A stretch of 64,000 nt of DNA. Source: an uncultured SAR116 cluster alpha proteobacterium. GTDB lineage: Bacteria; Pseudomonadota; Alphaproteobacteria; Puniceispirillales; Marisalimonadaceae. The notes under the pieces were generated by a model. It worked only from the letters and a program-made list of their open reading frames with translations, was not told the origin of the DNA and did not search any database. The position numbers were made by a program, and so were the translations under genes. Positions 16,252 through 25,591 of this stretch are shown in pieces. The stretch spans positions 40,796-104,795 of the forward strand of contig CACNFD010000007.1 in the NCBI GenBank assembly GCA_902619615.1. The letters are read 5' to 3'. Position 1 is the first letter of the stretch. Each line of letters begins with the position of its first letter.

Positions 16252-17160
16252 TTATTGATCCCATCTTGCAAAAATAGCAGTATTAACTTGTCTTGGATTT
16301 TCCTGATCTTCAACAATGGATAGTTCGCCAGATTCAACTTTACCAGAAAACCTTCTCATTGTTTCATTTAATGCAAAATGTAAAGCTAAGTGACTAGATC
16401 TAATCGCATAGCTATTTACAATAATAAAAATAGGTTCAGGAGTTAAAATTTGAGTAATTAACTTTAACAAAATTGGAAGATTATTAAAAAAATCCCATAT
16501 CTCACCATTTGGCCCTCTTCCATATTTTGGTGGATCAAGAATTATACCATCATATTTATTTTCTCGACGAATTTCTCGTTTGACAAATTTAATCGCGTCG
16601 TCAGTTATGAATTTAATTGGTAAGTCTTGAAATGAGGATAAGTTTCTATTTTCAAAAGCAAAGTTAATTGCCTTTTTACTAGCATCAACATGTGTTACAG
16701 AAGCGCCGTGGAAGGCAGCGTGTAAAGAAGCAAGTCCTGTATAACCAAATAGATTTAGAACTTTAGGAGAGAAAAATTTATCTGAACATTTAATTGCAGC
16801 TTGTATTTTTTTTGCAGCCCAAAGCCAATGTGGAGACTGATCCGGAAAGAAACCGAGATGTCTAAAAGGAGTAGGAGTTGCAAAAAATTTTATATTGTCA
16901 TATTGCATTTTCCATTTCGGTGGTACGTGTTTTTTAAGAGACCATTTACCAGTGGCATCTTCGTTTAGTGGATTTGAGGATGATAGAAATATTCCAGAAG
17001 ATTTTTCCCATTCTTTAATAGGTAATCTAGGCGACCATAGAGCTTGTGGTTCAGGTCTACTAAATAAGAAATTTCCAAAACGTTCTAATTTTTTACCATC
17101 ACCAGAATCAACCAATGAATAATCTTTCCAATTAATGGGATGAAGTAGAAGTGGCGCCAT
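16252..17160 (-). CDS. Class I SAM-dependent rRNA methyltransferase (RlmI/RlmK-like)
   Basis: A 302-residue Rossmann-fold methyltransferase. The SAM-binding motif I is VLNLFGYTGLASLHAAFHG (about 135-153), the acidic loop VTHVDASKKA follows, and the catalytic motif IV is ILDPPKYGRGPNGEIW (about 205). DPPKYGRG is the pattern of 23S rRNA cytosine and guanine methyltransferases of the RlmI/RlmK group. The N-terminal PUA domain of RlmI is absent, so it may be an alphaproteobacterial short form. The first 24 bases upstream contain a 12-base palindrome (17162-17173) that includes its ribosome-binding site. Confidence 0.83.
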   Translation of the reverse strand: MAPLLLHPINWKDYSLVDSGDGKKLERFGNFLFSRPEPQALWSPRLPIKEWEKSSGIFLSSSNPLNEDATGKWSLKKHVPPKWKMQYDNIKFFATPTPFRHLGFFPDQSPHWLWAAKKIQAAIKCSDKFFSPKVLNLFGYTGLASLHAAFHGASVTHVDASKKAINFAFENRNLSSFQDLPIKFITDDAIKFVKREIRRENKYDGIILDPPKYGRGPNGEIWDFFNNLPILLKLITQILTPEPIFIIVNSYAIRSSHLALHFALNETMRRFSGKVESGELSIVEDQENPRQVNTAIFARWDQ

Positions 17161-17236
17161 TAGGAAATTTCCTTACAAATAAAATTTTGCAAAGTTTAAA
17201 ACTAATGACAATATAAAGGAAAAAAAAAGAAATTAA

Positions 17237-18037
17237 ATGAAAATAAATATTTCAATAATTATCCCAGTATATAGAGCAGTGAATACGCTTAAAAAATCTT
17301 TAAATTCAATAAATAAACAAAACATAGATTTAGAAAAAAAAATTGAGATTATTTTAGTAGTAGATGATGGAAAAAAATACAATGACATAGTTCCAAAATT
17401 TAATAAAAACATGTCAATTAGATTCTTGAAAACGAATGGTATAAAAACAGGTCCAGGTAACGCAAGGAATATTGGCCTTTCAAAAGCAAAAGGAGAATAT
17501 ATAGGTTTTTTGGATGCTGACGATGAGTGGTCAGAAAACTATCTTAGGAAAATGTATGAATTAGTAAAAAAAAATGGATTATCATTTGCGCCAACAAGAG
17601 TATATAAAAATGATGAATACATTGGACAATTTGAAGGAAAAAATAAAAAGTATTTATCTATAAATGATATAGGAGAAATTCCTTGTAGTTTCCATCCATT
17701 TGTAAAAAGAAACTTAATTAACAAATTTGAAAATAATAGAAGCCAGGATGTTTATAATACAGCTATATTACTAAATAAAAGAAATAAAGTAGAGATGATA
17801 GAAAATGAATATTATAAGTTAAACATTCAAAAAGAATCAGTAACTAAGGAAAAAGGATTTTCAATTAAAATTGATCAAGCTTATAAAAAATATCAGATAA
17901 AATCATTGAAAATGAAGAACTTAAAGGTATCAAAAATTTTTGCATTAAGACGAATTAAAAATAAGAAGTACATAGAATGGGCACATAAAAATAAAAAAAG
18001 TTTCTATGAATATCTAAGTGAGGAAAAAAATGGATAA
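17237..18037 (+). CDS. Glycosyltransferase family 2
   Basis: GT-A transferase of 266 residues with the family 2 N-terminus ISIIIPVYRAVNTLKKSLNS, a GPGNARNIGLSKAKGEYIGF segment (about 76-95) and the metal-binding DADDEW (about 97-102). The C-terminal 130 residues are lysine-rich, poorly conserved and lack an obvious catalytic base motif, so the acceptor domain may be divergent. It does not belong to a glycan cluster here. The HAD gene starts inside its last codons (8-base overlap), which implies a shared transcript. Function beyond the fold is not assignable. Confidence 0.8.
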   Translation: MKINISIIIPVYRAVNTLKKSLNSINKQNIDLEKKIEIILVVDDGKKYNDIVPKFNKNMSIRFLKTNGIKTGPGNARNIGLSKAKGEYIGFLDADDEWSENYLRKMYELVKKNGLSFAPTRVYKNDEYIGQFEGKNKKYLSINDIGEIPCSFHPFVKRNLINKFENNRSQDVYNTAILLNKRNKVEMIENEYYKLNIQKESVTKEKGFSIKIDQAYKKYQIKSLKMKNLKVSKIFALRRIKNKKYIEWAHKNKKSFYEYLSEEKNG

Positions 18038-18701
18038 AATAACAACATGTGTTTTTGACGCATACGGTACATTATTTGATGTAAATGCAGCATGTCGAGA
18101 ACTATCAAAAGAAGTTGGTGATAAATGGAATGAACTCTCAAGTTTATGGAGACTAAGACAAGTAGAATACACATGGTTAAGAAATTCAATGAAGGAATAT
18201 ATAGATTTTTGGAAAATCACATCTGATGCTCTAGATTATGCTATGGAAACATTACATATAAAAAATGTTAAATTAAGAAATGAATTATTATCACTATACT
18301 TAGAACTAGACGCTTATCCTGAGGTTAAATCTGTTCTAGAAAAAATCAAAAACATGGGTTTTAAAACTGCAATATTATCAAACGGAAATAATAAAATGCT
18401 AGAGAGCGCAGTAATAAATGCGAATATTAAATCTTTACTTGATGAAATTTTATCAGTTGATGAATGCAAAGTGTATAAACCAGCGAGTGTTGTATATGAT
18501 TTAGTGGAAAAAAAAATGGGAGTAAATAAACAAAACGTATTATTTTTTTCAAGTAACGCATGGGATATGCATGCAGCTTCTAATTATGGATTTAAAACTA
18601 TATGGGTAAATAGATTTGATAGTAAATTGGAGAAACTACCAGGAAAACCAGATCAAATTATAAATTCATTAGAACAAATAGAAAAAATAATACAAAATTA
18701 A
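18030..18701 (+). CDS. HAD hydrolase, 2-haloacid dehalogenase type II family
   Basis: A 223-residue HAD-superfamily hydrolase of subfamily IA. The nucleophile Asp10 is in CVFDAYGTLFDV, Arg41 is followed by RQVEYTWLRNSM, and SNGNN (about 117), KVYKPA (about 150) and SSNAWDMHAA (about 174) complete the motif II-IV set of L-2-haloacid dehalogenases. Such enzymes hydrolyse L-2-haloacids to D-2-hydroxyacids. ATG 18030 is chosen with AGGA 5 bases upstream. Its stop shares a TTAA with the convergent acyl-CoA dehydrogenase. HAD, kinase and dehydrogenase domains are fused in human ACAD10, so a role linked to the neighbours is possible. Confidence 0.85.
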   Translation: MDKITTCVFDAYGTLFDVNAACRELSKEVGDKWNELSSLWRLRQVEYTWLRNSMKEYIDFWKITSDALDYAMETLHIKNVKLRNELLSLYLELDAYPEVKSVLEKIKNMGFKTAILSNGNNKMLESAVINANIKSLLDEILSVDECKVYKPASVVYDLVEKKMGVNKQNVLFFSSNAWDMHAASNYGFKTIWVNRFDSKLEKLPGKPDQIINSLEQIEKIIQN

Positions 18702-19897
18702 CTATCGTGACCTATACCCCAATGCCAAAAATCAGTTTTATAATTATTAAAAAATTTATTAATAATCATTTGATGAACTTCCGAAGCACCGTCAACTAAT
18801 TTTGCTTGACGAGCATAACGATAAATCCATTCAAGTATAATATCTTTACTATACCCTTTAGCTCCATTTAACTGAATAGCAGTATCTGAAACGTTATTTA
18901 AGGTATCAGCAACGAATATTTTGGCCATTGAAACATCTTGTCTAGATTTACTGCCATTTTCAATTTTCCATGCGGCTCTCATTACAAGTAAACGGGAAAT
19001 GTCAATGTCCATTGCAGATTTACCAAGTTTTATTTGAACAGATTCTCTATCAGAAAGTTTGACACCGAAGCCTTCTCTGTTGGAAACATAATCTAAAGCA
19101 ATTTCTAAACATCTTTTAGAGAGCCCTATCCATCTCATGCAATGTGTGAGACGAGCAAGGCCAAGACGTATTTGAACAATTTTAAGACCCTTACCAACTT
19201 CTCCTAGCCTATTTTCGTCAGGAATTTCTAGACCATTATACTCTATTTCACAATGTCCACCGTGTTCTTCAGGACCCATAATTGGGATACGTCTTTTAAT
19301 TTTCCAACCGGGTTGATCTTTATGATAAAGGAAAGCAGTTAAGCCATCTTTAGTTTTGGCAAGTAGGATAAAATGAGATGCAACAGAAGCTCCAGTAATA
19401 TACCACTTAAGACCATTAATTATCCATTTACCATTTGAATAAACAGCTTCAGTTTTAATCATTGATGGATCCGAACCACCGCCAGGTGCTGGTTCAGTCA
19501 TAGCAAGGGAAGAGCGAACATCTCCATTAATTATTGGATCAAGCCATTTAACTTTTTGTTCTTCAGTTCCGATTTTATTAAGTATGTACATATTACCATC
19601 ATCAGGAGCGGCACAATTGAAACAAACAGGGCCAAAAATTGATCTATTCATTTCTTCATATAGAGCAGACATACCAATAGGACCTAACCCAAGACCAGAT
19701 CTGGATGTAGGCATTTGTGGTGACCAAAGTCCAGCAGCTTTAACATCTAAACGAATTTGATTTAGCAAATCTTCATTTATATTTTCATGATTATCATATG
19801 ATGCACGATCTGACTCTAGAGGAATAATTTTTTGATTAACGAAGTCTCTAGTTTTTAATCTTAAATTTTCGATATGTTCTGGAAGTGTGAAATCCAT
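18698..19897 (-). CDS. Acyl-CoA dehydrogenase, ACAD10/ACAD11-like
   Basis: FAD-dependent acyl-CoA dehydrogenase fold of 399 residues. The segments CFNCAAPDDGNM (about 96), LAMTEPAPGGGSDPSM (about 130-145), HGGHCEIEYNGLEIP and HCMRWIGLSKRCLE (about 257) resemble the dehydrogenase part of ACAD10 and ACAD11 and of the bacterial LvaC type. At the C-terminus LVDGASEVHQ replaces the usual EGT(N/S)E motif, so the standard catalytic Glu is an Asp, as in that subfamily. ACAD10/11 act on 4-hydroxyacyl-CoA after phosphorylation by an APH-type kinase. Such a kinase is encoded divergently 0.8 kb away, with an SDR gene in between. Confidence 0.85.
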   Translation of the reverse strand: MDFTLPEHIENLRLKTRDFVNQKIIPLESDRASYDNHENINEDLLNQIRLDVKAAGLWSPQMPTSRSGLGLGPIGMSALYEEMNRSIFGPVCFNCAAPDDGNMYILNKIGTEEQKVKWLDPIINGDVRSSLAMTEPAPGGGSDPSMIKTEAVYSNGKWIINGLKWYITGASVASHFILLAKTKDGLTAFLYHKDQPGWKIKRRIPIMGPEEHGGHCEIEYNGLEIPDENRLGEVGKGLKIVQIRLGLARLTHCMRWIGLSKRCLEIALDYVSNREGFGVKLSDRESVQIKLGKSAMDIDISRLLVMRAAWKIENGSKSRQDVSMAKIFVADTLNNVSDTAIQLNGAKGYSKDIILEWIYRYARQAKLVDGASEVHQMIINKFFNNYKTDFWHWGIGHDS

Positions 19898-19912
19898 AAA
19901 TTGCTCCTATTG

Positions 19913-20647
19913 TCAAAGACCTGTACTTAGTCCGCCATCAACAGCTATTGTGGCACCAGTCATATAGGTGTTTAGTGGATTTACTAACATAGAAATAATT
20001 ACATTAAGTTCTTCTACAGTAGCAAATCTTTTGAGAGGAATTTTCTTTTTAAGTAAAAAGCCTGCATCACCTTCTAATTGTTTTCTATTGATGTCCGTAA
20101 GTATGTAGCCTGGCGCAAGTGCATTAACACATATATTATATTTTGCTAATTCAATTGATTGAGATTTAGTAATTTGTATTAAAGCAGCTTTAGTTGCAGA
20201 ATATGCTCCAACAAATGATAAAGGTCTATAACCAAGAGTGGAAGCAATGTTAATAATTTTCCCATTTTTATTTTTAATCATATTTGGAATTAAAGCATTT
20301 GATACATTAATTGATCCTAATAAATTAGTATCAATTATTTTTGTTAAATCTGAATAAGTTTCTTCATGTAACAATTTAGTATTTGCAATACCTGCATTAT
20401 TTATCAAGGCGTAGATGTTTATATCATTTAAAATCTTCTTAACTTGCAACTCATCTGTAATGTCAAGTTCTAAATATGAATGACCTAGATCTTGATTAGG
20501 TAGAGATAAAATAACTGATTTTAGATTTTGTATATTACGTCCAACACCAATAATTTGGAAACCATCCTGTGCTAATACCTTAGAAAAATTGGCACCTAAC
20601 CCTCTGCTTGCACCTGTTATTAAAACAGTGTTAGATTGAATAGTCAT
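19913..20647 (-). CDS. SDR-family oxidoreductase
   Basis: Classical short-chain dehydrogenase of 244 residues. The cofactor loop is TGASRGLGANFS (about 11-22), NNAGIAN lies near 86, the catalytic Ser-Tyr-Lys are in IASTLGY and AYSATKAAL (about 150-158), and a C-terminal TGATIAVDGGLSTG closes the family pattern. It lies 15 bases upstream of the ACAD10/11-like gene on the same strand, so the two are likely one operon. In the Pseudomonas levulinate (lva) pathway an SDR interconverts 4-oxo- and 4-hydroxyacyl-CoA. That role here is inference. Confidence 0.87.
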   Translation of the reverse strand: MTIQSNTVLITGASRGLGANFSKVLAQDGFQIIGVGRNIQNLKSVILSLPNQDLGHSYLELDITDELQVKKILNDINIYALINNAGIANTKLLHEETYSDLTKIIDTNLLGSINVSNALIPNMIKNKNGKIINIASTLGYRPLSFVGAYSATKAALIQITKSQSIELAKYNICVNALAPGYILTDINRKQLEGDAGFLLKKKIPLKRFATVEELNVIISMLVNPLNTYMTGATIAVDGGLSTGL

Positions 20648-20711
20648 ATATTATATACCTAAAATTTTTTTAAGTGTGATATTTCAATAATAATAAATTA
20701 GTCAAGTAAAT

Positions 20712-21752
20712 ATGTCAGTAAAAAATAAAATTAATAGTATAAATCTTTGGTTAAAAAAAAACACATCAATTAATGAACAAATTTTATCTATTAAAAAGTT
20801 TGAAACAGGACAATCTAATCCTACATTTATTTTGAAATCAGACCATAAAAGCTTTGTGCTTAGATCTAAGCCAATAGGAAATCTCCTTAGAGGTGCACAT
20901 CGAATTGACAGAGAATATAAAGTGATGAGTGCTTTAACAAATTCAAAAATTCCTACTCCTAAAATGTATGGATATTGTAATGATGGAGATATAATTGGAA
21001 GTGAATTTTATGTTATGGAATTTATAAATGGTGCTCACGAGTTTGATCCAGATCTTCCAAATTATACAATAGAACAAAGAGATAAAATATATAAACATAA
21101 GATTAAAATTTTGGCAGAATTAGTTAAATTAGATTTAAAAAAAATAGGTTTAGAGAATTTTGGTAAACCTTATGGTTACCTTGAAAGACAAATCAGTTTA
21201 TGGATAAAACAATACAGAGACTCAGAAACAAAGCATATAAAAAGTATGGAATACTTAATAGATACCATACCAAAATATATTCCACCTGAAATAGATAATT
21301 TGAAACCATGTCTTTTACACGGCGATTTTCGTTTAGATAATATGATTTTAGAAAAAAATAAATATATTCCAAGAATAATTGGTTTGTTAGATTGGGAATT
21401 ATCAACACTATCACCCCCTTTTATTGATTTATCGTACTGGGTATTAATGCTTAGATTCGAAAAAACATGGCCAATAGGTGGTCTAAGTAATTTTAATAAT
21501 CAAAAGTTTTATTCTGGTATACCAACTGAAGAAAAAATTTTAGAAAATTATTTAAATTTAACTAGTTTAGATAAGCCAAAATATTGGAAGTTTTTACTAG
21601 CATTTAATTGTTTTAGATTTGCAGGGATTCTTCAAGGGATAGCAAAGCGTGTTATTGATGGAAATAACTCAGGTGAAAATGCCTATGAAGTAGGAGAACA
21701 AGCAGAACCAGTTGCTGATTTAGGTTCAAAAATACTCAAAGAATACCTCTAA
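20712..21752 (+). CDS. APH-type phosphotransferase, ACAD10/11 kinase-domain-like (LvaA-like)
   Basis: Aminoglycoside-phosphotransferase-fold kinase of 346 residues. FETGQSNPTFILKS (about 29-42), FVLRSKP and REYKVMSAL form the N lobe. The catalytic loop is LLHGDFRLDNMI (about 202-213) and the metal-binding loop is GLLDWELSTL (about 226-235). These motifs match the kinase part of ACAD10/ACAD11, which phosphorylates the hydroxyl of 4-hydroxyacyl-CoA, and not antibiotic kinases. It is divergent from the SDR-ACAD pair over 64 bases, and its 3' end overlaps the convergent MFS gene by 17 bases. Drug resistance is unlikely. Confidence 0.86.
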   Translation: MSVKNKINSINLWLKKNTSINEQILSIKKFETGQSNPTFILKSDHKSFVLRSKPIGNLLRGAHRIDREYKVMSALTNSKIPTPKMYGYCNDGDIIGSEFYVMEFINGAHEFDPDLPNYTIEQRDKIYKHKIKILAELVKLDLKKIGLENFGKPYGYLERQISLWIKQYRDSETKHIKSMEYLIDTIPKYIPPEIDNLKPCLLHGDFRLDNMILEKNKYIPRIIGLLDWELSTLSPPFIDLSYWVLMLRFEKTWPIGGLSNFNNQKFYSGIPTEEKILENYLNLTSLDKPKYWKFLLAFNCFRFAGILQGIAKRVIDGNNSGENAYEVGEQAEPVADLGSKILKEYL

Positions 21753-22914
21753 ATTTTCTATTAAGAAATCTTGTGGGATTAATCATTAATATAGAAGCGA
21801 TAAAAAGTGATATTGAGGATATAGTTAAAGCAACACTATAAGAATTAAATAAATCAATTATAACTCCACCAAAATAAGGTCCTATCATTTGTCCTATACT
21901 AAATGATGAAGTTAAAATGGCAGTAGAGACTCTAATTGATCCTTTATATCTAGACTGACCCTCTAATAATGCCAGTGCAGTTATTGGTATAAACGTTGAG
22001 CCAAGTAAAATAGACGCAGAAGTAATCCCAACTTTATTTTCTAATAGCACTGGCATTAAAACTCCTAACCCCATTATAGCACAAGCTAAAAAAAGAGCTA
22101 AATCATTGCCAATTTTTTCACCAAACCATGGCCAAAAAATAACCATAGGTATGCCTGCTAAACCTACTAACAACCAAACATACATTTCAGTAGCTTCCAA
22201 ACCGGATGTTTCCCTAGCCATGGCTGAAATAAAAGTCCCCAGAATTACGTATCCAAAACCGTACAAACCATATGAAATAGAAATTAAAGAAAAACTTAAA
22301 TTATTTTTATAATTTGAATTTTGAGAATATGAATGCTGCAAAATTTCGTTAGGAGTATATATAAAAATTGGAACAGCTAAAATTACTGATAACATAGCTA
22401 CACCAATCCATAAATCATCCCAATGGAAACCTAATTCTCCTAAAATTGCAACTAGAATGGAAGATATGACTATTCCAAAACCTACACCAATGAAGTGTGA
22501 AGTGCTAAGTGATTTTTTCCCTAATGCTTGTATGCTTGGTAGAATTAACGCTGTGCCAAATATGAGAACAAAAGCACTGGATAAACCACTTATAAATCGA
22601 ATAATAATAAAAAACAACACTTCATCATCTATGCTCATTAAAAATGTAGTTGATATTGAAAGAACTATAGAAATAAAAAAAACTAGCTTAACTCTTTTTT
22701 TAAAAATTGACGAAATTGATAACAGTGAACCACATAGGTACCCAAAAAAGTTCCATGAGGCAATTAAACCACCTTCAGTTTTAGTAATATTTAACTCTTC
22801 TAACATAAAGGGTAGTATAGGAGTATAAGTAAACCTACCAATACCTATTGCTAGAGCAAGAGCGGCTGTTCCAGTTAAAATTAAGACTAAAACTTTATAA
22901 TTAAAATTTTTCAT
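21736..22914 (-). CDS. YbfB/YjiJ-family MFS transporter
   Basis: A 392-residue membrane protein with about twelve helices. The first helix ends in AIGIGRFTYTPILPFM (about 21-36), the signature of the YbfB/YjiJ branch of MFS, followed by the LIASWNFFGYLCGS segment. It presumably exports or imports a small molecule with protons. The 3' end overlaps the kinase gene by 17 bases on the other strand. No substrate is known for the family, though the position next to the ACAD10-like genes makes a hydroxy- or ketoacid one possibility. Confidence 0.8.
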   Translation of the reverse strand: MKNFNYKVLVLILTGTAALALAIGIGRFTYTPILPFMLEELNITKTEGGLIASWNFFGYLCGSLLSISSIFKKRVKLVFFISIVLSISTTFLMSIDDEVLFFIIIRFISGLSSAFVLIFGTALILPSIQALGKKSLSTSHFIGVGFGIVISSILVAILGELGFHWDDLWIGVAMLSVILAVPIFIYTPNEILQHSYSQNSNYKNNLSFSLISISYGLYGFGYVILGTFISAMARETSGLEATEMYVWLLVGLAGIPMVIFWPWFGEKIGNDLALFLACAIMGLGVLMPVLLENKVGITSASILLGSTFIPITALALLEGQSRYKGSIRVSTAILTSSFSIGQMIGPYFGGVIIDLFNSYSVALTISSISLFIASILMINPTRFLNRKFRGIL

Positions 22915-23048
22915 AAAATATCAATTCTTTAGTATCAAATTTAATGTGCTTTTTATTTTAAGTAAAACAAACAATAAATTAAGATTATTGATTGACCAAA
23001 ATGAAAAATATGTTTCAAATGAGAATTTAAACAATTTATGATCAAAAA

Positions 23049-23831
23049 ATGGATAATTTTTTTTCTATTAAAAATGAAACTGAAAACATAGTTAGGATTG
23101 AATTAACTAACGGTGAAAAACACAATCCATTATCTCTACAATTAATAAAAAATCTTACAAAAGCTCTAGGAGATGTTTCTGCGCAAACTAAAATAAAAGT
23201 AATAATTATTTCTTCTGAGGGGCCTGGTTTCTCAGCTGGGCATGATCTAGAAGAACTAAGACAAAATAAGAAAAATAAAGTTTTCTTTAAAAATTTATTT
23301 GATGAATGTTCAATCTTAATGCAAACCATATTAAAGTTGCCACAACCAGTTATAGCTGAGGTTTGTGGAATTGCCGCTGCTGCTGGTTGTCAACTAGTAG
23401 CAAGTTGTGATTTAGCTGTTGCTTCAGACCAATCTTCTTTTATGACTCCAGGTGTAAATATAGGTCTTTTTTGTTCAACACCTATGGTTGCGGTTTCTCG
23501 AAACATTAGCAGAAAAAAAATCATGGAAATGCTTTTAACTGGAGAAAAACTTAATGCACAAGAAGCCGTCCAATTTGGGCTTATCAATAAATGTGTACCA
23601 CTAGAACGGCTTCATGTTGATACACTAAATTTGGCTAAATTGATTGCTTCAAAGCCAACTTCTACAGTAAAGATTGGAAAGGAGGCTTTTTATAATCAAG
23701 TAGAAATGTCACTAGATGATGCTTATAATTATACTTCTGAAGTAATGGCAATCAACATGATGGAAATAGATGCACATGAAGGTATTAGTGCATTCCTAGA
23801 CAAAAGAACTCCCTCTTGGAATGAGAAGTAG
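23049..23831 (+). CDS. Enoyl-CoA hydratase/isomerase family protein (ECHDC3-like)
   Basis: Crotonase-fold protein of 260 residues. The oxyanion-hole residues lie in FSAGHDLEEL (about 59-68) and GIAAAAGCQLVASCDLA (about 101-117). The MTPGVNIGLFCSTPMVAVSR segment (about 130-149) is typical of the ECHDC3 branch, in which the usual second catalytic Glu position is not conserved, so the hydratase activity is uncertain. No clear ribosome-binding site precedes the start. It opens the plus-strand run of CoA-metabolism genes to 29 kb but is 126 bases away from the next gene. Confidence 0.84.
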   Translation: MDNFFSIKNETENIVRIELTNGEKHNPLSLQLIKNLTKALGDVSAQTKIKVIIISSEGPGFSAGHDLEELRQNKKNKVFFKNLFDECSILMQTILKLPQPVIAEVCGIAAAAGCQLVASCDLAVASDQSSFMTPGVNIGLFCSTPMVAVSRNISRKKIMEMLLTGEKLNAQEAVQFGLINKCVPLERLHVDTLNLAKLIASKPTSTVKIGKEAFYNQVEMSLDDAYNYTSEVMAINMMEIDAHEGISAFLDKRTPSWNEK

Positions 23832-23957
23832 AGTTAAGTAGTTTTAAAAAGTATCTTTTGAAGCGGATTTAAATTTTTTACATAGAAAATTATTTTTAGA
23901 TCAAATACTATAATATCAATTTTTTATTATTTTATATAATTATAAAAGGCAATCTGT

Positions 23958-25559
23958 ATGACACAAAGCTTTGATTTTATCGTTGTTGGTGCAGGAACTG
24001 CTGGATGTCTCTTAGCGAATAGATTATCAGCAAACGATAGATATTCTGTTGCATTAATAGAAGCTGGAGGAAATGATAATTACCACTGGGTTCATATACC
24101 AGTTGGATACCTTTATTGTATGGGAAATAAAAGAACAGACTGGCTTTATAAAACTACTTCTCAAAAAGGATTAAATGGAAGATCTCTAAATTATCCAAGA
24201 GGTAAAATCATGGGAGGTTGTTCGTCTATAAATGGTATGATTTATATGCGAGGACAAGCAGGTGATTATGACCAATGGAGACAAATGGGTAATGAAGGTT
24301 GGAGTTGGGATGATGTTTTACCATATTTCAAAAATATGGAAGATAGTTATGAAGGTGAAAGTGAGTTTCATGGCGCTGGTGGCGAATGGAAAGTAAATCA
24401 ACAAAGACTTTCATGGGATATTTTAGATAGTTTTAGAGACGCAACTATTGAAGCTGGAATACCTAAAACAGATGATTTTAATGAAGGTAATAATTTTGGA
24501 GTTTCTTATTTTAAGGTAAATCAAAATTCTGGATTTAGGTGGAATACTGTTAAAGCATTTATTAAACCAATTCAAAACAGAAACAATCTTAAAATAATAA
24601 GTAAATGTGAAGTTAATAAAATAATTTTGAACAACAAAAAGTGCAAAGGTATACAAGTATTTAGAAATGGAAAGCTAGAAAACATTTTTGCAAACAGAGA
24701 AGTTATACTTTCTGCTGGATCTATTGGGTCACCTAAAATATTAGAATTATCAGGTATTGGTAATCCAAAAATACTCTCCAAATTAGGCATTAATACCTTG
24801 GTTGAGAGTAATAATGTTGGTGAGAATTTACAAGATCATCTTCAATTAAGAGTTATTTATAGGCTAGAAAATGCCAAAACACTAAATCAAAAAGCGAACT
24901 CTTTGCTAGGTAAAATAGCTATTGCTTTGGAATATGCTCTCAAGCGATCTGGACCAATGTCAATGGCACCAAGTCAATTAGGTGTTTTTGCAATGTCTGA
25001 TAAATCTTATGAAACACCCAATCTTCAATTTCATGTCCAACCTCTTTCTTTAGATAAATTTGGAGACCCTTTACATAGTTTTCCAGGTTTAACAGCAAGT
25101 GTTTGTAACCTTAACCCTCAAAGCAGAGGCAAAGTTCACATTACTTCAAAAGATTACAAGATAGCTCCATCAATAGACCCCAATTATTTATCTGAAGAAA
25201 AAGATAAAATTGTAGCTGCCCAATCTATAAAGTTAGCAAGAAAAATAATTTCCCAACCTGCAATGAAAAAATATAATCCCAAAGAATTTGCGCCGGGTAT
25301 GCAGTTTCAATCTGAAGATGAACTCAAAAAAGTTGCTGGTGATATTGGTACAACGATTTTTCATCCAGTTGGCACGTGTGCAATGGGCTCAAACAAAACC
25401 TCTGTGACAGATAGTAACCTAAAAGTAAGAGGAGTGGATGGTCTCAGGATTGCCGATGCTTCAGTAATGCCCACTATAACTTCTGGTAATACGAATGCGC
25501 CGACATTAATGATTGCTGAAAAGGCATCAGAGATGATTTTGCAGTCACATAAAATTTAG
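23958..25559 (+). CDS. GMC-family flavin oxidoreductase (choline/alcohol dehydrogenase-like)
   Basis: A 533-residue FAD enzyme. The ADP-binding loop VGAGTAGCLLANRLS (about 10-24), the GMC signature 1 PRGKIMGGCSSINGMIYMRG (about 78-97) and signature 2 SAGSIGSPKILELSGIG (about 252-268) are all present. The active-site His is in FHPVGTCAMG (about 469), and the second in NTNAPTLMIAEKA. GMC enzymes of this size oxidise primary alcohols such as choline or long-chain alcohols. No betaine-aldehyde dehydrogenase is nearby, so an AlkJ-like alcohol substrate is as likely as choline. AAAGGC precedes the ATG. Confidence 0.88.
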   Translation: MTQSFDFIVVGAGTAGCLLANRLSANDRYSVALIEAGGNDNYHWVHIPVGYLYCMGNKRTDWLYKTTSQKGLNGRSLNYPRGKIMGGCSSINGMIYMRGQAGDYDQWRQMGNEGWSWDDVLPYFKNMEDSYEGESEFHGAGGEWKVNQQRLSWDILDSFRDATIEAGIPKTDDFNEGNNFGVSYFKVNQNSGFRWNTVKAFIKPIQNRNNLKIISKCEVNKIILNNKKCKGIQVFRNGKLENIFANREVILSAGSIGSPKILELSGIGNPKILSKLGINTLVESNNVGENLQDHLQLRVIYRLENAKTLNQKANSLLGKIAIALEYALKRSGPMSMAPSQLGVFAMSDKSYETPNLQFHVQPLSLDKFGDPLHSFPGLTASVCNLNPQSRGKVHITSKDYKIAPSIDPNYLSEEKDKIVAAQSIKLARKIISQPAMKKYNPKEFAPGMQFQSEDELKKVAGDIGTTIFHPVGTCAMGSNKTSVTDSNLKVRGVDGLRIADASVMPTITSGNTNAPTLMIAEKASEMILQSHKI

Positions 25560-25591
25560 TAAGTATGAAATGGGTAATTAAGAGGTGAAAA

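Noticed and set aside
17162..17173. Twelve-base palindrome AGGAAATTTCCT just upstream of the RlmI-like gene
   Set aside because: It contains the gene's own AAGGAAA ribosome-binding site, and short AT-rich palindromes are expected by chance; no second copy was seen.
20712..21752. Aminoglycoside resistance kinase
   Set aside because: The fold is APH-like, but the motifs and neighbours match the ACAD10/11 and LvaA kinase group, not drug kinases.
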